Shown one piece after another: positions 1 through 11,424 of a stretch of DNA of 64,000 bases. The stretch's first letter is position 1. Each line of letters starts with the position of its first letter. Under the pieces are notes generated by a model. That model saw nothing but the letters and a program-made list of their open reading frames with translations, was not told the origin of the DNA and made no database searches. Source of the stretch: Hemerocallis citrina (Eukaryota > Streptophyta > Magnoliopsida > Asparagales > Asphodelaceae); the NCBI GenBank assembly GCA_017893485.1, contig CM030367.1, positions 91,585,121 through 91,649,120 of the forward strand, written 5' to 3'. The translations under genes were made by a program, and so were the position numbers.

Positions 1-433
1 ACTTCTAAAATTATTAGGGGTTTTACCATAATTTTTTAAAAATAATTTGTAAGGTCTTTACATAAGAAATCGACTAAATAATAGTATGTCTACAAGATTG
101 GGTATAATAGAAATTCTCCATTTCTCTTAATTCACTTCTTGGTTCTCTACTATTGCAAACTCATGGTTTTCAGGTTTGGGTTTTGACATCTGACCCGAAA
201 CTAGACCCAAGCCCAACCTAATCTAATTCATATTATACCTCTTTCTCCTTCATTCATTCTTTCTTTCTAAACTCAGAACTGAGTAAAACCAAATGGAATC
301 AGCCCTCAATTCAGGCAATCATCTGTTTGTATTGATATGAAGAATTGATGGATTTAAAAGAATTACCTCTACAAGCTTTTATTGATTTCTCTTGTATCTT
401 CTATCTTACCTCTGCCACATTCTAATCCCTCAG

Positions 434-448
434 CCTGATGAATTCGAG
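434..448 (+). CDS. Possible 15-nt microexon upstream of the GNAT exons
   Basis: A long pyrimidine-rich tract ends in CAG at 431-433, and a strong GAG|GTATGT donor lies at 446-452. The 15 nt between encode PDEFE in phase 0, which would join directly to the V-I-A-A-I start of the next exon. The frame cannot extend further upstream than the stop at 383-385, and the only AG between that stop and the donor is at 432-433, so if this is an exon it is a microexon. This is a prediction from splice signals only; the true upstream exon may lie before the window. Confidence 0.35.
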
Positions 449-835
449 GTATGTAAAACTTCACAACCAAAGGGTTTATATAGCACTCATTTTAACCTTT
501 CATAACCTAGACTCTTAGACATTTGAAAGTGGCCCTTTCATCCACTTTCACACCAGTCAAGTTTTTCAGCTGAGCGGAGAAGCTTCTTCCCTCATGCTTT
601 TCTTCCCTCATGTTTTTCACATTCAACTTGAGTTTGGCCGTCAAATATGGTGGGCTTTAATAGTAGGGCTGGTATCAAATTTCTTTACCCTAAGGTTCAC
701 ACACATCTATCCCACAATTCACATAGCCACACACATTTTCGACTCATCCTATATGCATTCATATTATGGAAATTTCATGGTATTACAATCCAAGTTCTGT
801 TATGAGCTTCCGTGGTAATTCCAATACTTCACATT

Positions 836-1100
836 AAGGGTGTGTTTGGTTCCTTCCAAGTAGATTTTGTAAGTGCAAGTGCAAAATAGAAAATATAATT
901 ACATCTCATAATTGTTTCCAATCATTACGTTCCAATTTTTCGATTCAAATACCATTTCCCTCCAAAATTAACATTTAAAATTTGGAGACAAATGGCATTT
1001 TAATCAAAAGTTGAAGGGCAATGATTGGATACAATCATGAGGTATGATTTTTATTCTAACTTGCACTTTCAACATCCACTTAACGGAACCAAACCCTAAG
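836..1100. mobile_element. MITE-like element with 'GGTTTGGTTCC' ends
   Basis: The left end TAAGGGTGTGTTTGGTTCC (836-854) is an imperfect inverted match of the right end GGAACCAAACCCTAA (1085-1099), about 265 bp apart. Size, AT-rich centre and lack of coding capacity fit a MITE. No clear target duplication was found, so the superfamily is open. Confidence 0.55.
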
Positions 1101-1529
1101 TGATTTAGAGTGATACTTCAGTTTTGTCGTGAGCTATGTTGCTTTGTCTGTTGTGAGCTATGTTGCTTTGTCCTTCATGCAACTCTTCCTCAATCCAAAA
1201 TCAGTTTGTACAGAGAAATGAGATCACACAGTCACGCATCTAATTTATGACATAATGCATTAAATCTTCTGTAATGCATCAGTTAGCTGTGTGAACTGAC
1301 AGAGAATATTTTAAATGAAAATTTTGCTGATATTGTCGTCTCTATCATCACCAAATTGTCATTGTTCGACCAACCAGGAGTCTTCAATTTACTGATATCG
1401 GTATAAAGAAAATAATTCTCACTTTTAGCAATAAAACTCGTCCTTGGGTTATCCATTATCAAGTTTGATAAATTATGAACTTATTCTTTAAGTGTTCATG
1501 TAATATAATCTTCTCTTCATGACACACAG

Positions 1530-1622
1530 GTGATTGCTGCTATCTCATATCAAATAATTCCTACTGATATGCAATATGCTGAAGTTCCACTTGCTGCTGT
1601 CTGCTCGAATTACCAAAACAAG
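1530..1622 (+). CDS. GNAT-BRCT gene exon: GNAT beta-strand and start of motif A
   Basis: This 93-nt exon (31 codons, phase 0 to 0) is bordered by ACACAG and AAG|GTTCAT. It reads V-I-A-A-I-S-Y-Q-I near its start and ends with Y-Q-N-K. The hydrophobic strand followed by the V-C-S-N-Y-Q-N-K turn, continuing into G-I-G in the next exon, is the acetyl-CoA pyrophosphate-binding motif A (Q/R-x-x-G-x-G/A) of GNAT enzymes, split by the intron. The exon is too short to stand alone, and its support is the exact phase match with its neighbour. Confidence 0.85.
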
Positions 1623-2172
1623 GTTCATACTATATAGCCTGTTTATAATTAACCCACATAATCTTTTCCCCTTTCTTTCCTTTTCATTTTCTTGCTAAAA
1701 GTTTGCAAACAAATCAATAGCAAAAGCAGCTTCATGGATGAGGATTTACTGTCATTCAATAGAAAAATAGTTTTCTTGAATCTTGATTTATAAACAAATG
1801 CATGTCCAGATGGAAGACAAATTCCTTCACTCTTTAGTATAACTGTGTACTCTAGTATGACATGTGGACTTTACAAATACTGGGGTTTAGTTGTAGCAAA
1901 CGACGAAAGCTATACCTGAAGTTTTCTCATGTTTAAGGCATGCTGATTCCGATCAAATATGTTATGCCATTGCATTTAACCTTGAAGCATATTTCTGGTT
2001 TAAATACAAACACTTCCTTCTCAAAAGTTAATTTTCCTTTGTTATGACATTACATCATAGTCATAAATGATTAGATCGAGAATAAATTACTGAAAGATTG
2101 TTCTCTTTCTTCAGCAAGAAACTTTCTTCTATATTACTATGGTGTAATTGTTTTCCTCCCTATCTTCTTTAG

Positions 2173-2283
2173 GGTATTGGTCACCTCATGTATATGGAAT
2201 TGAAAGAAAGACTTGAGGGTGTGGGTATCTCAACATTACTATGCTGGGGAGATATGGAATCAGAAGGATTTTGGTTTAAACAG
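2173..2283 (+). CDS. GNAT-BRCT gene exon: acetyl-CoA binding loop and helix
   Basis: This 111-nt exon (37 codons, phase 0 to 0) lies between TTTAG and CAG|GTAACA. It opens with G-I-G-H-L-M-Y, which completes the GNAT motif A begun in the previous exon. A helix (M-E-L-K-E-R-L) follows, then the strand V-G-I-S-T-L-L-C-W and a S-E-G-F-W segment. The G-F-W..K-Q-G-F pattern across the next junction is typical of GNAT motif B, where the C-terminal helix meets the acetyl-CoA pocket. No defects are seen. Confidence 0.88.
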
Positions 2284-2803
2284 GTAACAGGGAAGAACAT
2301 GTACAGTTCATTTTATTAGTGCTCTTTTGACTCTTTTTGTTATATTTTGTTGGTAGAACTCCATCTCATCATTGCAAGAACTTTCTTCAATTACTGAAAG
2401 ATTTTTTAACTTCAAACTTGTCATCTTTATCATCTTAGAATTTCCTATTGACTTGAAGTTGTCCAAATCTGTTTACACTGCATTTTAGGCTGCAACATCG
2501 ACTCTCTTACTTTCTCAAAATTCTAGAATTCAAGCCACTTTAGAAGTTTAAAAGATTTTTTGAAACCTTGGGAAAAGAATTTGATTACTTCTATCTGATA
2601 GGTAAATGATGTTTTAGAGTTGAAATTGTTATTTTTAAATGTACTAATTTAATTTCTTGGATCTAAAGAAGGGCAAAGCCTCCACAATATATTAACATTA
2701 TACTAGATTGTCAAATCCCTAGGTTCATAAGTTTTTGTTTTGGGTCAATATTAACCTATGATAAATAAATAAATTGTTGAGTGAGATGGACTTTACATAT
2801 ACC

Positions 2804-2971
2804 TGAGCTTTTCAATTAAAAGGAGTAACTTTGAACAACTTCTTGTTTAACATACCTTTATGTACCTCAGAGGTTTAACTTTTAGGACTTGAGCTTTTCA
2901 ATTAAAAGGAGGAACTTTGAACAACTTCTTGTTTAACATACCTTTATGTACCTCAGAGGTTTAACTTTTAG
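2804..2971. repeat. 86-bp tandem duplication in an intron
   Basis: Two adjacent copies (from 2804 and from 2890) share TGAGCTTTTCAATTAAAAGG through CAGAGGTTTAACTTTTAGG with about one substitution. It lies in the intron between exons 2173-2283 and 3120-3498, so no coding effect is expected. Near identity indicates a recent event. Confidence 0.9.
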
Positions 2972-3119
2972 GCTCATCCAACATATAAATCGGAGACATG
3001 TCTTAACTCAACTTGTATTTTGTTTTGTTTTGTTTTTTAAAATTTTGTTTATTATCATTGTTTTTTTCTTTTGCTGGTATCTTCTAATTTTGTAATGGTA
3101 ACTATTCGATTCTATACAG

Positions 3120-3498
3120 GGTTTCACATCAATAGGAGAGGTTGATTGCAAGGGGAAAGCTCGCAGGTTACCCATAAAAGCTAATATAAGGAAGGCATTA
3201 TGCTTTCCTGGTTGTTCGAGTCTTATGATTGCCCATCTGAAGTATAATGTGGCTCCACCTTTATATTCAACACATGCTAAATTGTGTTCATCTGCCAAAG
3301 CTCATGCCAAATCACTAAGCTGTGTTCCTACAGTAATTGCTGGACCTATGGAAACTTGGGAAAATAGTGGTAAAATATCTTCAAGTGAACCTGTGATCAA
3401 AGCCCATCCAGTCTATGATCAGGATAATCAGGTTGAATCCACTCAGTCTCACTATTTTGGTAAAGATGGTTGTTCAATAGATGCTCGAAAAGTCAATG
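3120..3498 (+). CDS. GNAT-BRCT gene exon: end of GNAT domain and linker
   Basis: This 379-nt exon (phase 0 in, phase 1 out) lies between TATACAG and AATG|GTAAGT. It starts G-F-T-S-I-G-E-V and has a basic stretch (K-G-K-A-R-R-L-P-I-K) and an R-K-A-L-C-F-P-G-C-S segment that closes the acyltransferase fold. The remaining 80 or so residues are polar, rich in Ser, His and Lys, and look like disordered linker. An ATG inside the exon at 3225 opens a longer frame that runs past the donor, but the splice site and phase agreement with the exon at 10910 support the spliced form. The intron that follows is 7.4 kb and contains element A. Confidence 0.88.
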
Positions 3499-4239
3499 GT
3501 AAGTAATTTGACATGTATCCTGCTTCCCACTGCTCTGGTTTACTTTATCAACTTGGATTTTTTTCTTAAAATGCATAGAAATAGTTGCAATTTGGATTTC
3601 AGTCAAATTTTTTCCTCACTATGTAATTGTTTTTTTTTATTGTTCCACTATGTAATTGTTATTAATCTGTTTCTCTTAAGCCATGATAGATTAAGTGTGC
3701 AAGTTTCTTTTTTTTTTGATGAAAAGGTGACCTTGTCACCGCTTCATTAATCAAGAATTAACGAATCAAGAAGTACAAATAATAACATAGATTAAGTGTG
3801 CAAGTTAGATCTATCTTATTATAGTAGAACTTATGACAAGTTGGGTGCTTGTTAAGTCTGGTATTCAGCCACTGCGCCTTTTTTGTGTGGAGAGATGTGT
3901 ATAATTGTTTACTTGCATTGTTTGTATAACATAGTGTGTGGGCTGGAAGTAGGTTCGGGTCAGCCCAAGCCCATGGGATGGCCCGCTAGAAAGGGGGACA
4001 TGGGACATAGAAAACAAACCTTTAGGCTGGGTATGGGTTTAGAAAAGGTCTAAATTTTTTTCAGTCGGGCATGGGTTTGGCTAGGCCCAACACGAACCTG
4101 GCCTGCAACCTGACTCACTTTAGGCCTGTGGATGATGCCTGACACTACAACTTTCTGGCCCATTAGGATACGTATTGAATATGTAAGTATACTAATATAA
4201 TTGTATCACTAATTTAGTATTTAAATATAAGACGACAAC

Positions 4240-4900
4240 TCTAAGGGGTGTTTGGTATGAAGAATGTGTAAAGGAATGCCCCACTCCCTTGGATTTTTCC
4301 AAAATGACCCACTTTTTGAAAGTATTTACCAAACTGACCCTCTCAAAACTAATTACCAAATTGACCCAAACAGCAAGTGTAGTTTTATGATTTTCTCCAA
4401 CACTTGGAGAAATTTTGAACATGCAATTTCTACCTGAAATGTATAGAATTACACTCTATCTGAGATAGTGAGTTTATTTGAACTAGACTCGCTGTCCGAT
4501 GGTGTAGTTGTACTCATTTTTTTCAGAAAAATTTTGAATATGAAATGTATACAACTACACTCGCTATCTGAGAAAGGGAGTCTAGTTCAAATGAACTCGC
4601 TATATAGCGATTGTAGTTGTACTCATTTAATCAGAGAAGGAACATGAAATGAGTATAACCACACTCGCTATCTCAGCCAGCGAATCTAATTCAACTGAAC
4701 TCGCTATCTTGGATAGCGAGTTCGTCTATACATTTCAATTAGAAATTGCATGTTTAAAATTTTCCTAAAAAATGAGTACAACTATACTCGTTATCTGAGA
4801 TAGCAAATTCATTTGAAAGTGGGTCAGTTTGGTAAATACTTTCAAAAAGTGGGTCATTTTGGAAAAAATTCACTCCCTTCTGGATTAACCCGTTTGGTTA
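4240..4900. mobile_element. Foldback MITE with internal 'actcgctat' palindromes
   Basis: A near-perfect 44-bp inverted repeat pairs 4297-4340 with 4821-4864 (key words ACCCACTTTTTGAAAGTATT and AATACTTTCAAAAAGTGGGT). Between the arms, ACTCGCTAT/ATAGCGAGT words recur in both orientations (about 4480-4730), giving further small hairpins. Outer limits are approximate. There is no coding capacity. Confidence 0.7.
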
Positions 4901-5254
4901 AAGATGAGGAATTGGTCAGGAACAAATGATTATTTTCCATGTGTGAGTCACAATCCTCATATTTACGAGTTTCTTAAATCCAGGATTCCTATGATAATCA
5001 AATTGCAAAAGGCTGTTTCACTGTCCACCCCGTCTTACCACCCCCGCCAATGCCACTGCCACTGCCACTACCCCCACTAGTACCTGCCTGACCTCCCCCC
5101 TCCTCTCACTTTCTCTCATATTGTTCAACCATGCCTCCTAGAGTATTTTGGTAAAAGTAACAGAGGAATGCATTGTTCCGTGTTATGGAATATTGCTAGG
5201 AATGAAATGTGCTATACCAACACAGTTATGGAGGATTTCCTGGGAATTTGATTG

Positions 5255-6368
5255 TGATGAGGACAAATTCTGTTTAGTTTAGTATTTTATTTCAGTATCA
5301 TATTTGCCTTTGGCAATTATAGCCATATGTAATCTTTCTTTTATGCATTAGAATATTTCTGAAATTCAGAATATTTTGAGATTTGTATCAAGATTTGTTT
5401 TGAGCCTATATAAAGGCCTTGAGATTAATGAGAAGTTATGCCTTTCTTGATTAAAAAAATTATTGTGTTTGAGTTTTGCTCTTCATCTCTCTTTTTGTGT
5501 GATACAATTGAGATCCAATTATTAGGGTTTGTGATAAACTCTAAAACTACCCCAAATCCCCAAATCCAAAATCCTAACCACTCTTCATCTTCTTCCTCTC
5601 CCCCATCGATTCCCGAAACCCATCAACAATCGCAAATCCTTTCCCGTTTCTCCTCCAAGTCCCGACCGAAACCACCGGCATCGATCTCCCCTTCCCCTCT
5701 TTCACCACCGTCGCCATCATCCTCCATCGCCCTCACCATCGCACTACCTTCTCCATCGCAAGAGACCTCCCGACTGCTTTCCCCACCGAAGCCCCCACTG
5801 TTGTCTTCCCTCGTTCGATAACCACCACTTTACCACCGCAACCTCCGTTGCCCCCATCTTCGCGATTCCGTGCAGCACCAACCCATGCCAGCACAGCCCA
5901 GTGCCCTCCTCTTTCGGTCGATTTCCCGACGGTCCCCCGTCGGCAGCCCGCCGCCACCTCCCTTGGCTGCCACCGTCGTCGATCACCAACATCCCCGACC
6001 TTCCATCGTAGCCCCTATCCGCAACTTGGTATACTCTTTCCACTTTTCAAATATTTGTGTTACACTGCCTTATCATCTCTATTATATTATTTGATTTATC
6101 TGTCTTCCACAAATATTGAGAGTGTGTATTCCACTTGCCTTGTAGTATACAAATCTTTATTGAATATCTTACCTGCTAAGAATGATTGAGATTATTGTTG
6201 ATTGATTGGGTTGAACTTTTAATAGGGCTTGCTAAACTATTTCACATCTTGAAAATCCATCAAACCAATTAATAATTATAATTTCTAACTTAATCTGCAT
6301 TACGGGTTGGTAAAATTAATCCTTTAAATTTCTTAGAAAGTTCTCTATTTAGGATTAGTTTTACATCA
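5255..6368 (+). repeat. 5' LTR of element A
   Basis: Starts TGATGAGGACA and ends TTTTACATCA. A TATA-like CCTATATAAAGGCC lies near 5406-5419, followed by a C-rich, GC-rich block (about 5560-6030) that opens several long but meaningless frames on both strands. The same block occurs in the 3' LTR. Confidence 0.92.
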
Positions 6369-6371
6369 TTT

Positions 6372-6383
6372 TCGTATCAGAGC
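6372..6383 (+). other. Primer-binding site of element A (one mismatch)
   Basis: TCGTATCAGAGC starts 3 nt after the LTR end. It differs at one base from the initiator-Met tRNA complement TGGTATCAGAGC seen intact in element B. Confidence 0.85.
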
Positions 6384-6586
6384 GAAGGTTCTTAAAACCC
6401 TAGTTCTTCCATCATTTAGGCATCAATTTTTGCATTCATTTAGGATCGCTTAGAGTATTTTATTTTTCTTTCTTTTTAGATCATTTCAGTTATATAAAAA
6501 AAAACAAAAAAAAAACCTTAGGTCATTTAGGACACATTTCCCCCCAAATTTCAGCTTACACACAACTCTCTAGTTTTTCACTGTTA

Positions 6587-8529
6587 GTGAATGTGTCTTC
6601 GCAGCACCATCACAAATCCCGAAGAGCCTTGTTCCACCCAAACCACCCAATTAGGAATCCTAGACCTCCCCGAACTGAGATGGACAACCCTGACATTTCC
6701 GCTATCCTAGTTGCCATTCAAGACACTCTTGTCAATATCAATCAGAGGCTTGAGAAAGTGAAATTAAATCAAACTGTTGCCCATGAGCTTCATGCTAATC
6801 GTCAGATCCCTCAAGGGAATGATCGTGACGGCCGACGTCAAGATCACGACCCTGACGAACAATACAAGAACATTAAGGCTGACATTCCCCATTTCGAAGG
6901 CCACATGGAACCCCAAGCTTATCTTGATTGGATCCGTGCGATGGACCACTACTCTGTGTGGTTTGACATGAGCGAATCCCTGAAAGTTAAATTTACCAAG
7001 ATGAAATTGACAAGGAAAGCTCAACAACACTGGACCAATCTTGAACACGCCCGCAGAGGCCAAGGCCTGACACTTATAGCCGCTTGGGAAGTCAGAAAAG
7101 AGAAGTTCACTGAGAGATATGTACAGTTATCGTTCCACACTCAATTGTTAGATTCGTGGAGCCAACTTTATCAAGAAAGCAAATCTACACAAGAATATGT
7201 TGATAAGTTTTATGACTTATTCGGTGCAATGCTTTAGGTAAAGAGAGTAAGAACAAATCTTTTCTAGGTTCAGAGCTGGATTACGAGCCGATCTGAGGAA
7301 CGAGCTAATTTATAGAAACGTGGACTCATTAGCGACAGCTTATGCTCTTGTCCTCGATATGGATTCCCTTAATGCAAGTTCCCATTACAAGTCCAGCGAT
7401 TCGATGGATCATTCCTCTAGAATGAACCCCCTGACCCTTCTAGACCCGAGCATTCCTCTCTTCAGTACCCCAACAAGTCTTACCCAAGCAAGCATACTTC
7501 AAATCCCTATTCACTTAGAAATGACAACACGGGTAAGAACATTGAAAAAGACTATTCTAAGATTGATCCTCTCACTAACTGCTATAAATGCAAGGGATAC
7601 GGCCATGTTGCTGGCAACTGTCCCAGCCCCAGTAGGATCAACATTGTAGAAGGTACCGCTGTCATCGCTGATGAGCCGGACAATGAGTTTATCTATGAAC
7701 CTCATATAAATGATGATTTTGAAGAAGAAGAGAATGACAAGTCCCTCAACTGTATTCAGTCTATCCAGTCACATCTGTTAAATGTACCTGAGTCACCTAT
7801 TCTTTTCCAAGTAACTTGGCAGCTTATAGATTTTATCCATGTGTTAGAACATCCTAGAGTCACAGAGTCTGCACCCACATTTGCATATGACATTCATGAC
7901 TTGCATAGAGAAATTTTTAAGGAAATTAATGAGAATAATTTTAACTATAAGTTAATAGCAGAACTAGAAGGAAATTTATAACTCTTGATGTTGGTGACGA
8001 CGAGATGGTTCAGATTCGTCCGGAACGGTCTCCAGCTGGATCTGTTAGGAACTTGAACATACGTGCTGCAGGCCCATTTAAGATTCTACATACAGTCAAT
8101 GATAATATTTATGTCGTTGACATTCCTGAAGGTTTTGGCATAAGTAAGACTTTCAATATTGATGATCTAGTACTCTATGAAGGCTCAAAATTTAACCCTA
8201 AAAATTCTTTTATAGACGAGCCGACTCTGCAGCCTAATGGTGAGCTTCTTATATTTACCCCTCTACCTGATACTATTTACCCACCGACAGAAGAATTGAA
8301 TAATATTTTAGATGATCAGATAATCTCTAGAAGAGATGGTGGTATTCATAGGTTTTTGGTGAGGTGGAAGAATAAGCCAAAGAAGGATGACACTTGTAGT
8401 GATCATGAAGAGCTCCCGTAACTGCATCCATATCTTTTGGAGCACAATGACATGATCACTGGTTTTGACTCGACTGGGTCGAGCTCTCTCCCACTTGGAG
8501 AGAATGATGAGGACATCAATTCTATTTAG
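6587..8529 (+). pseudogene. Degenerate Gag-integrase tail-chromodomain gene of element A
   Basis: The ATG at 6587 opens 216 codons of Gag (G-H-M-E-P-Q-A-Y-L-D-W then Q-Q-H-W-T-N). A frameshift near 7230 moves the reading to other frames. The zinc knuckle C-Y-K-C-K-G-Y-G-H-V-A-G-N-C is readable near 7581-7622, and the integrase tail and chromodomain (G-G-I-H-R-F-L-V-R-W-K-N-K-P) at 8005-8421. The frame ends a few codons inside the 3' LTR, as in element B. Gag assembles particles, and chromodomains of chromoviral integrases direct insertion to marked chromatin; here the protein is no longer producible in one piece. Confidence 0.9.
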
Positions 8530-9680
8530 CTTAGTATTTTATTTCAGTACCATATTTGTCTTTGGCAATTATAGTCATATGTAATCTTTCTTTTATGCAT
8601 TAGAATATTTCTAAGATTTTAGAATATTTTGAGATTTGTATCAAGATTTGTTTTGAGCCTATATATAGGCCTTGAGATTAATTAGAAGTTATGCCATTCT
8701 TGATTAAAAAAATTATTGTGTTGAGTTTTGCTCTTCATCTCTCTTTTGTGTGTTACAATTGAGATCCAATTATTAGCATTTGTGATAAATCCTAATAAAA
8801 TTTTAGGGTTTGTGATAAACTCTAAAACTACTCCAAATTCCTAAATCAATTAAACCCAAATCCTAATCCCCAAATCCAAAACCCTAACCACTCTTTATCT
8901 TCTTCCTCTCCCCCACCGATTCCCGAAACCCATCAACAATCCGAAATTCCCTCCTGTTTCTCCTCCGAGTCCCGACCGAAACCACTAGCATCGATCTCCT
9001 TTTCCTCTCTTCCACCACCATTGCCATCATCCTCCATCGCCCTCAGCATCGCATTACCTTCTCCACCGCAAGCGACCTCCCGACTGCCTCTACCCACCGA
9101 AGCCCCCCCCGTCTTCCCTCGTTTGACGACCACCACTTCACCACCGCAACCTCCGCCGCCCCCATCTTCGCGACCCCGTGCAACACCAACCCATGCCAGC
9201 ACAACCCAGTGCCCTCCTCTTCCGGTCAATTTCCCGATGGTCCCCCGTCGATAGCCCGCCGCCACCTCCCTTGGCTGCCGCCGTCGTCGACCACCAACAT
9301 CCCCGACCTTCCACTGCAGCCCCTATTCGCAACATGGTATACTTTTTCCACATTTCAAATATTTGTGTTACACTGCCTTATCATCTCTATTATATTATTT
9401 GATTTATCTGTCGTCCACAAATATTGAGAGTGTTCCACTTGCCTCGTAGTGTACAAATCTTTATTGAATACCTTACCTGCTAAGAATGATCAAGTATTAT
9501 TGTTGATTGATAGGGTTGTACTTTTAAATTTTAATTGGGCTTGCTAAACTATTTTACATATTGAAAATTCATCAAACCAATTAATTGTTATACTTTCTAA
9601 CTTAATCTGCATTACGTGTTGGTAAAATTAATCCTTTAAATTTCTTGGAAAATTCTCTAATCAGGGTTAGTTTTACATCA
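8505..9680 (+). repeat. 3' LTR of element A
   Basis: Starts TGATGAGGACATC directly after the purine tract GGAGAGAA and ends TTTTACATCA, followed by the target duplication GATTG. It carries the TATA-like CCTATATATAGGCC near 8657-8671 and the same GC-rich block as the 5' LTR. Confidence 0.92.
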
Positions 9681-10200
9681 GATTGTCTACTATCATCATA
9701 TTCCCATGATTCTTTTGCATTCATTACCAGGAATCCTTCATTTCATGTACAAAATGCCCCTTAAGAGCAAATTCAAAAGGAAAGCTAAGGTTAAAAAGAA
9801 AACTTGTATAAATATTCACCTTATCTCCTTTCACCTTCCTGTTTCATGTCCTAAATGTAATAAGAATCACCTCTTTAACTTCTCTCGTCTCACACTGAGC
9901 CACCCACAATAATTTGTACCATCTTTCAACGCTCTCCACTTTATACCATCTTTCAACGCTCTCCACTTTATTGATATTCGTTGTTCCTCCAACTGAGGTG
10001 TATTCTTCTATCTTATATTTTGTAAAAAAATTTCCTTTCTCGTCCCCACTTATACTGAAATTTTAATTATTTAATTTTATTTGATGAAGTCACTTTCTCC
10101 AAGAAAAACTATCTTGTATGACTGAAGGATGATATTGATTTTGATTTACTCGAGTCTTGTGAAAAAAATATTGTTTTATTTTTATTTGATAGAATATGTA

Positions 10201-10330
10201 GCCTAAGCAGTTAAAATTGGTTTATTGGTCTAGGTCCGATTACTGATTAATTGTCTTAAGAACTAATTGGACTTAGACCGATTACCGATTAATTGCTAAG
10301 TAGTTCCAATTTTAACTGCTTAGTTTGTAG
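10201..10330. repeat. Short inverted-repeat element
   Basis: CTAAGCAGTTAAAATTGG at the left pairs with CCAATTTTAACTGCTTAG at the right, with further pairing inside (GTCTAGGTCCGATTAC against its complement). This is a roughly 125-bp near-complete hairpin, probably a small MITE. Confidence 0.75.
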
Positions 10331-10909
10331 CAACATTTTGTTGGCTCGGTAAGGCCCAATTGGTTTGGTCCGATAAAGCACATGGGTTGGCCTGAATACG
10401 ATGGTCTCAGGTCCAGAACAAGGATGTAGGCCGACAATAGGCCTACGCAGGGTTTGTGCTTAGTAGCACTGACATTCTAGGCCGGACCTGGGTTTGGCAA
10501 GGCCTGACTGATCCCAACCTGGTTCCAACCCTACATAACGTGATCTCCAGCATCATCGATTATTCAAATGTCATTCAAAGTTTTCATTAAATAAAATATG
10601 AACATCTATCATTACTATTCATGTTTTCTATTGAAGTAAAAACACATTGATATTAGTCTATTAGATACCATTCTGATTGTATCTATATCTGGAATTGTTG
10701 TCTTCTTAGTTTTAACTCCCTTCAGAAAATAATTGGAAAAAAGGAAAGTAAATATTTCTCGGGAGTCAAAATTTTGTCGTGAACATCCCATGATCGGTTC
10801 GTGACTTATGGAGCAATTATAAAAAGTTAGCTCACAATTGAACAATGATACATTGATATTTTAATACATTTTTTGCCTGTTCTCACTGGCGTGTCTCCCG
10901 AAACTGCAG

Positions 10910-11340
10910 TTTTCTGTACATATGGAAGCTGCAGCAGAGATGGAGATGATCCTGACTTGCCCGAGGGAAATGAGTGCAAGTGCAACAATGACATTAACAA
11001 AGGTTTATCTGGCAAAAGAGTAAAAAAGAGGGTTTGGGAATCTTCACTATCATCATTAAAGTCAAAGAGAATCAGAGGCTGCCATTGTATTGTTGATAGC
11101 AAGGATCATAAGGATGTTGAGTCTGCTTACGCTAAAACAACGGATGCAGCCATGGAGAATATCTCTTTTGGCACTCTTATGGGGAAGACATCAATAGATA
11201 ACATTTGTAATGATCCCAGCATTCACGCTGAAGGAAGATCGCCAGATAACATGAACCTTGTCTTGGTTCCAAGAGAAAATTGTCCGAGGATTATGTTCAT
11301 GAATATTACTGATGATGCTAAGAAATCGAGCCTTACAAAG
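10910..11340 (+). CDS. GNAT-BRCT gene exon: linker with basic patch, start of BRCT1
   Basis: This 431-nt exon (phase 1 in, 0 out) lies between AACTGCAG and ACAAAG|GTATTA. It encodes about 144 residues: a Cys/Asp-rich beginning, then a basic run (G-K-R-V-K-K-R-V, then K-S-K-R-I-R-G) that could act as a nuclear localisation signal, then a low-complexity linker. It ends with P-R-I-M-F-M-N-I-T-D-D-A-K-K, a typical first BRCT strand (hydrophobic, then T/S-D/G) followed by the start of helix 1, which continues in the next exon. Exon calling rests on phase continuity across a 7.4 kb intron and on the BRCT match across the junction. Confidence 0.85.
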
Positions 11341-11424
11341 GTATTACTTTGGGTGTTTTTCTTTTTGTATACATTTCTACCTCTAAGTATTGTAGCCTTC
11401 TATACAATTTATATATATATATAT

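Larger units (their letters stand above)
1..1529 (+). other. Upstream intron of the host gene (apart from the possible microexon)
   Basis: AT-rich DNA with no convincing coding sequence other than the candidate microexon at 434-448. It contains one MITE-like inverted repeat (836-1100). The 74-codon open frame at 594-818 has no recognisable domain. Confidence 0.5.
1623..3119 (+). other. Introns between the GNAT exons (1623-2172 and 2284-3119)
   Basis: Two introns of 550 and 836 bp flank the 2173-2283 exon. Both are T-rich. The second holds the 86-bp tandem duplication at 2804-2971. Nothing else was recognised. Confidence 0.7.
5255..9680 (+). mobile_element. Element A: old non-autonomous gypsy-type LTR element (gag-chromodomain family)
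   Basis: TGATG...CATCA LTRs at 5255-6368 and 8505-9680 are flanked by the 5-bp target duplication GATTG (5250-5254 and 9681-9685). The PBS-like site is mutated. The internal region encodes Gag followed directly by an integrase tail and chromodomain, with no protease, RT, RNase H or integrase core. The two LTRs differ by many substitutions and indels, and the coding region is frame-broken, so it is older than element B, with which it shares its whole layout. It lies in sense orientation in a host intron. Confidence 0.93.
3499..10909 (+). other. 7.4 kb intron of the host gene
   Basis: The intron runs from GTAAGT (3499) to CTGCAG (10909). It holds a foldback element (about 4240-4900), retrotransposon element A (5255-9680) and a short inverted repeat (10201-10330). 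The remaining 3499-4230 and 9681-10200 are AT-rich. The stretches 3940-4140 and 10370-10530 contain GGCCC-rich family-like words but no coding sequence. Confidence 0.8.

Noticed and set aside
5438..6189. Overlapping Pro/Ser-rich and Gly/Arg-rich ORFs on both strands
   Set aside because: They lie within the GC-rich block of the element A LTR and recur in the 3' LTR with different frames; no domain.
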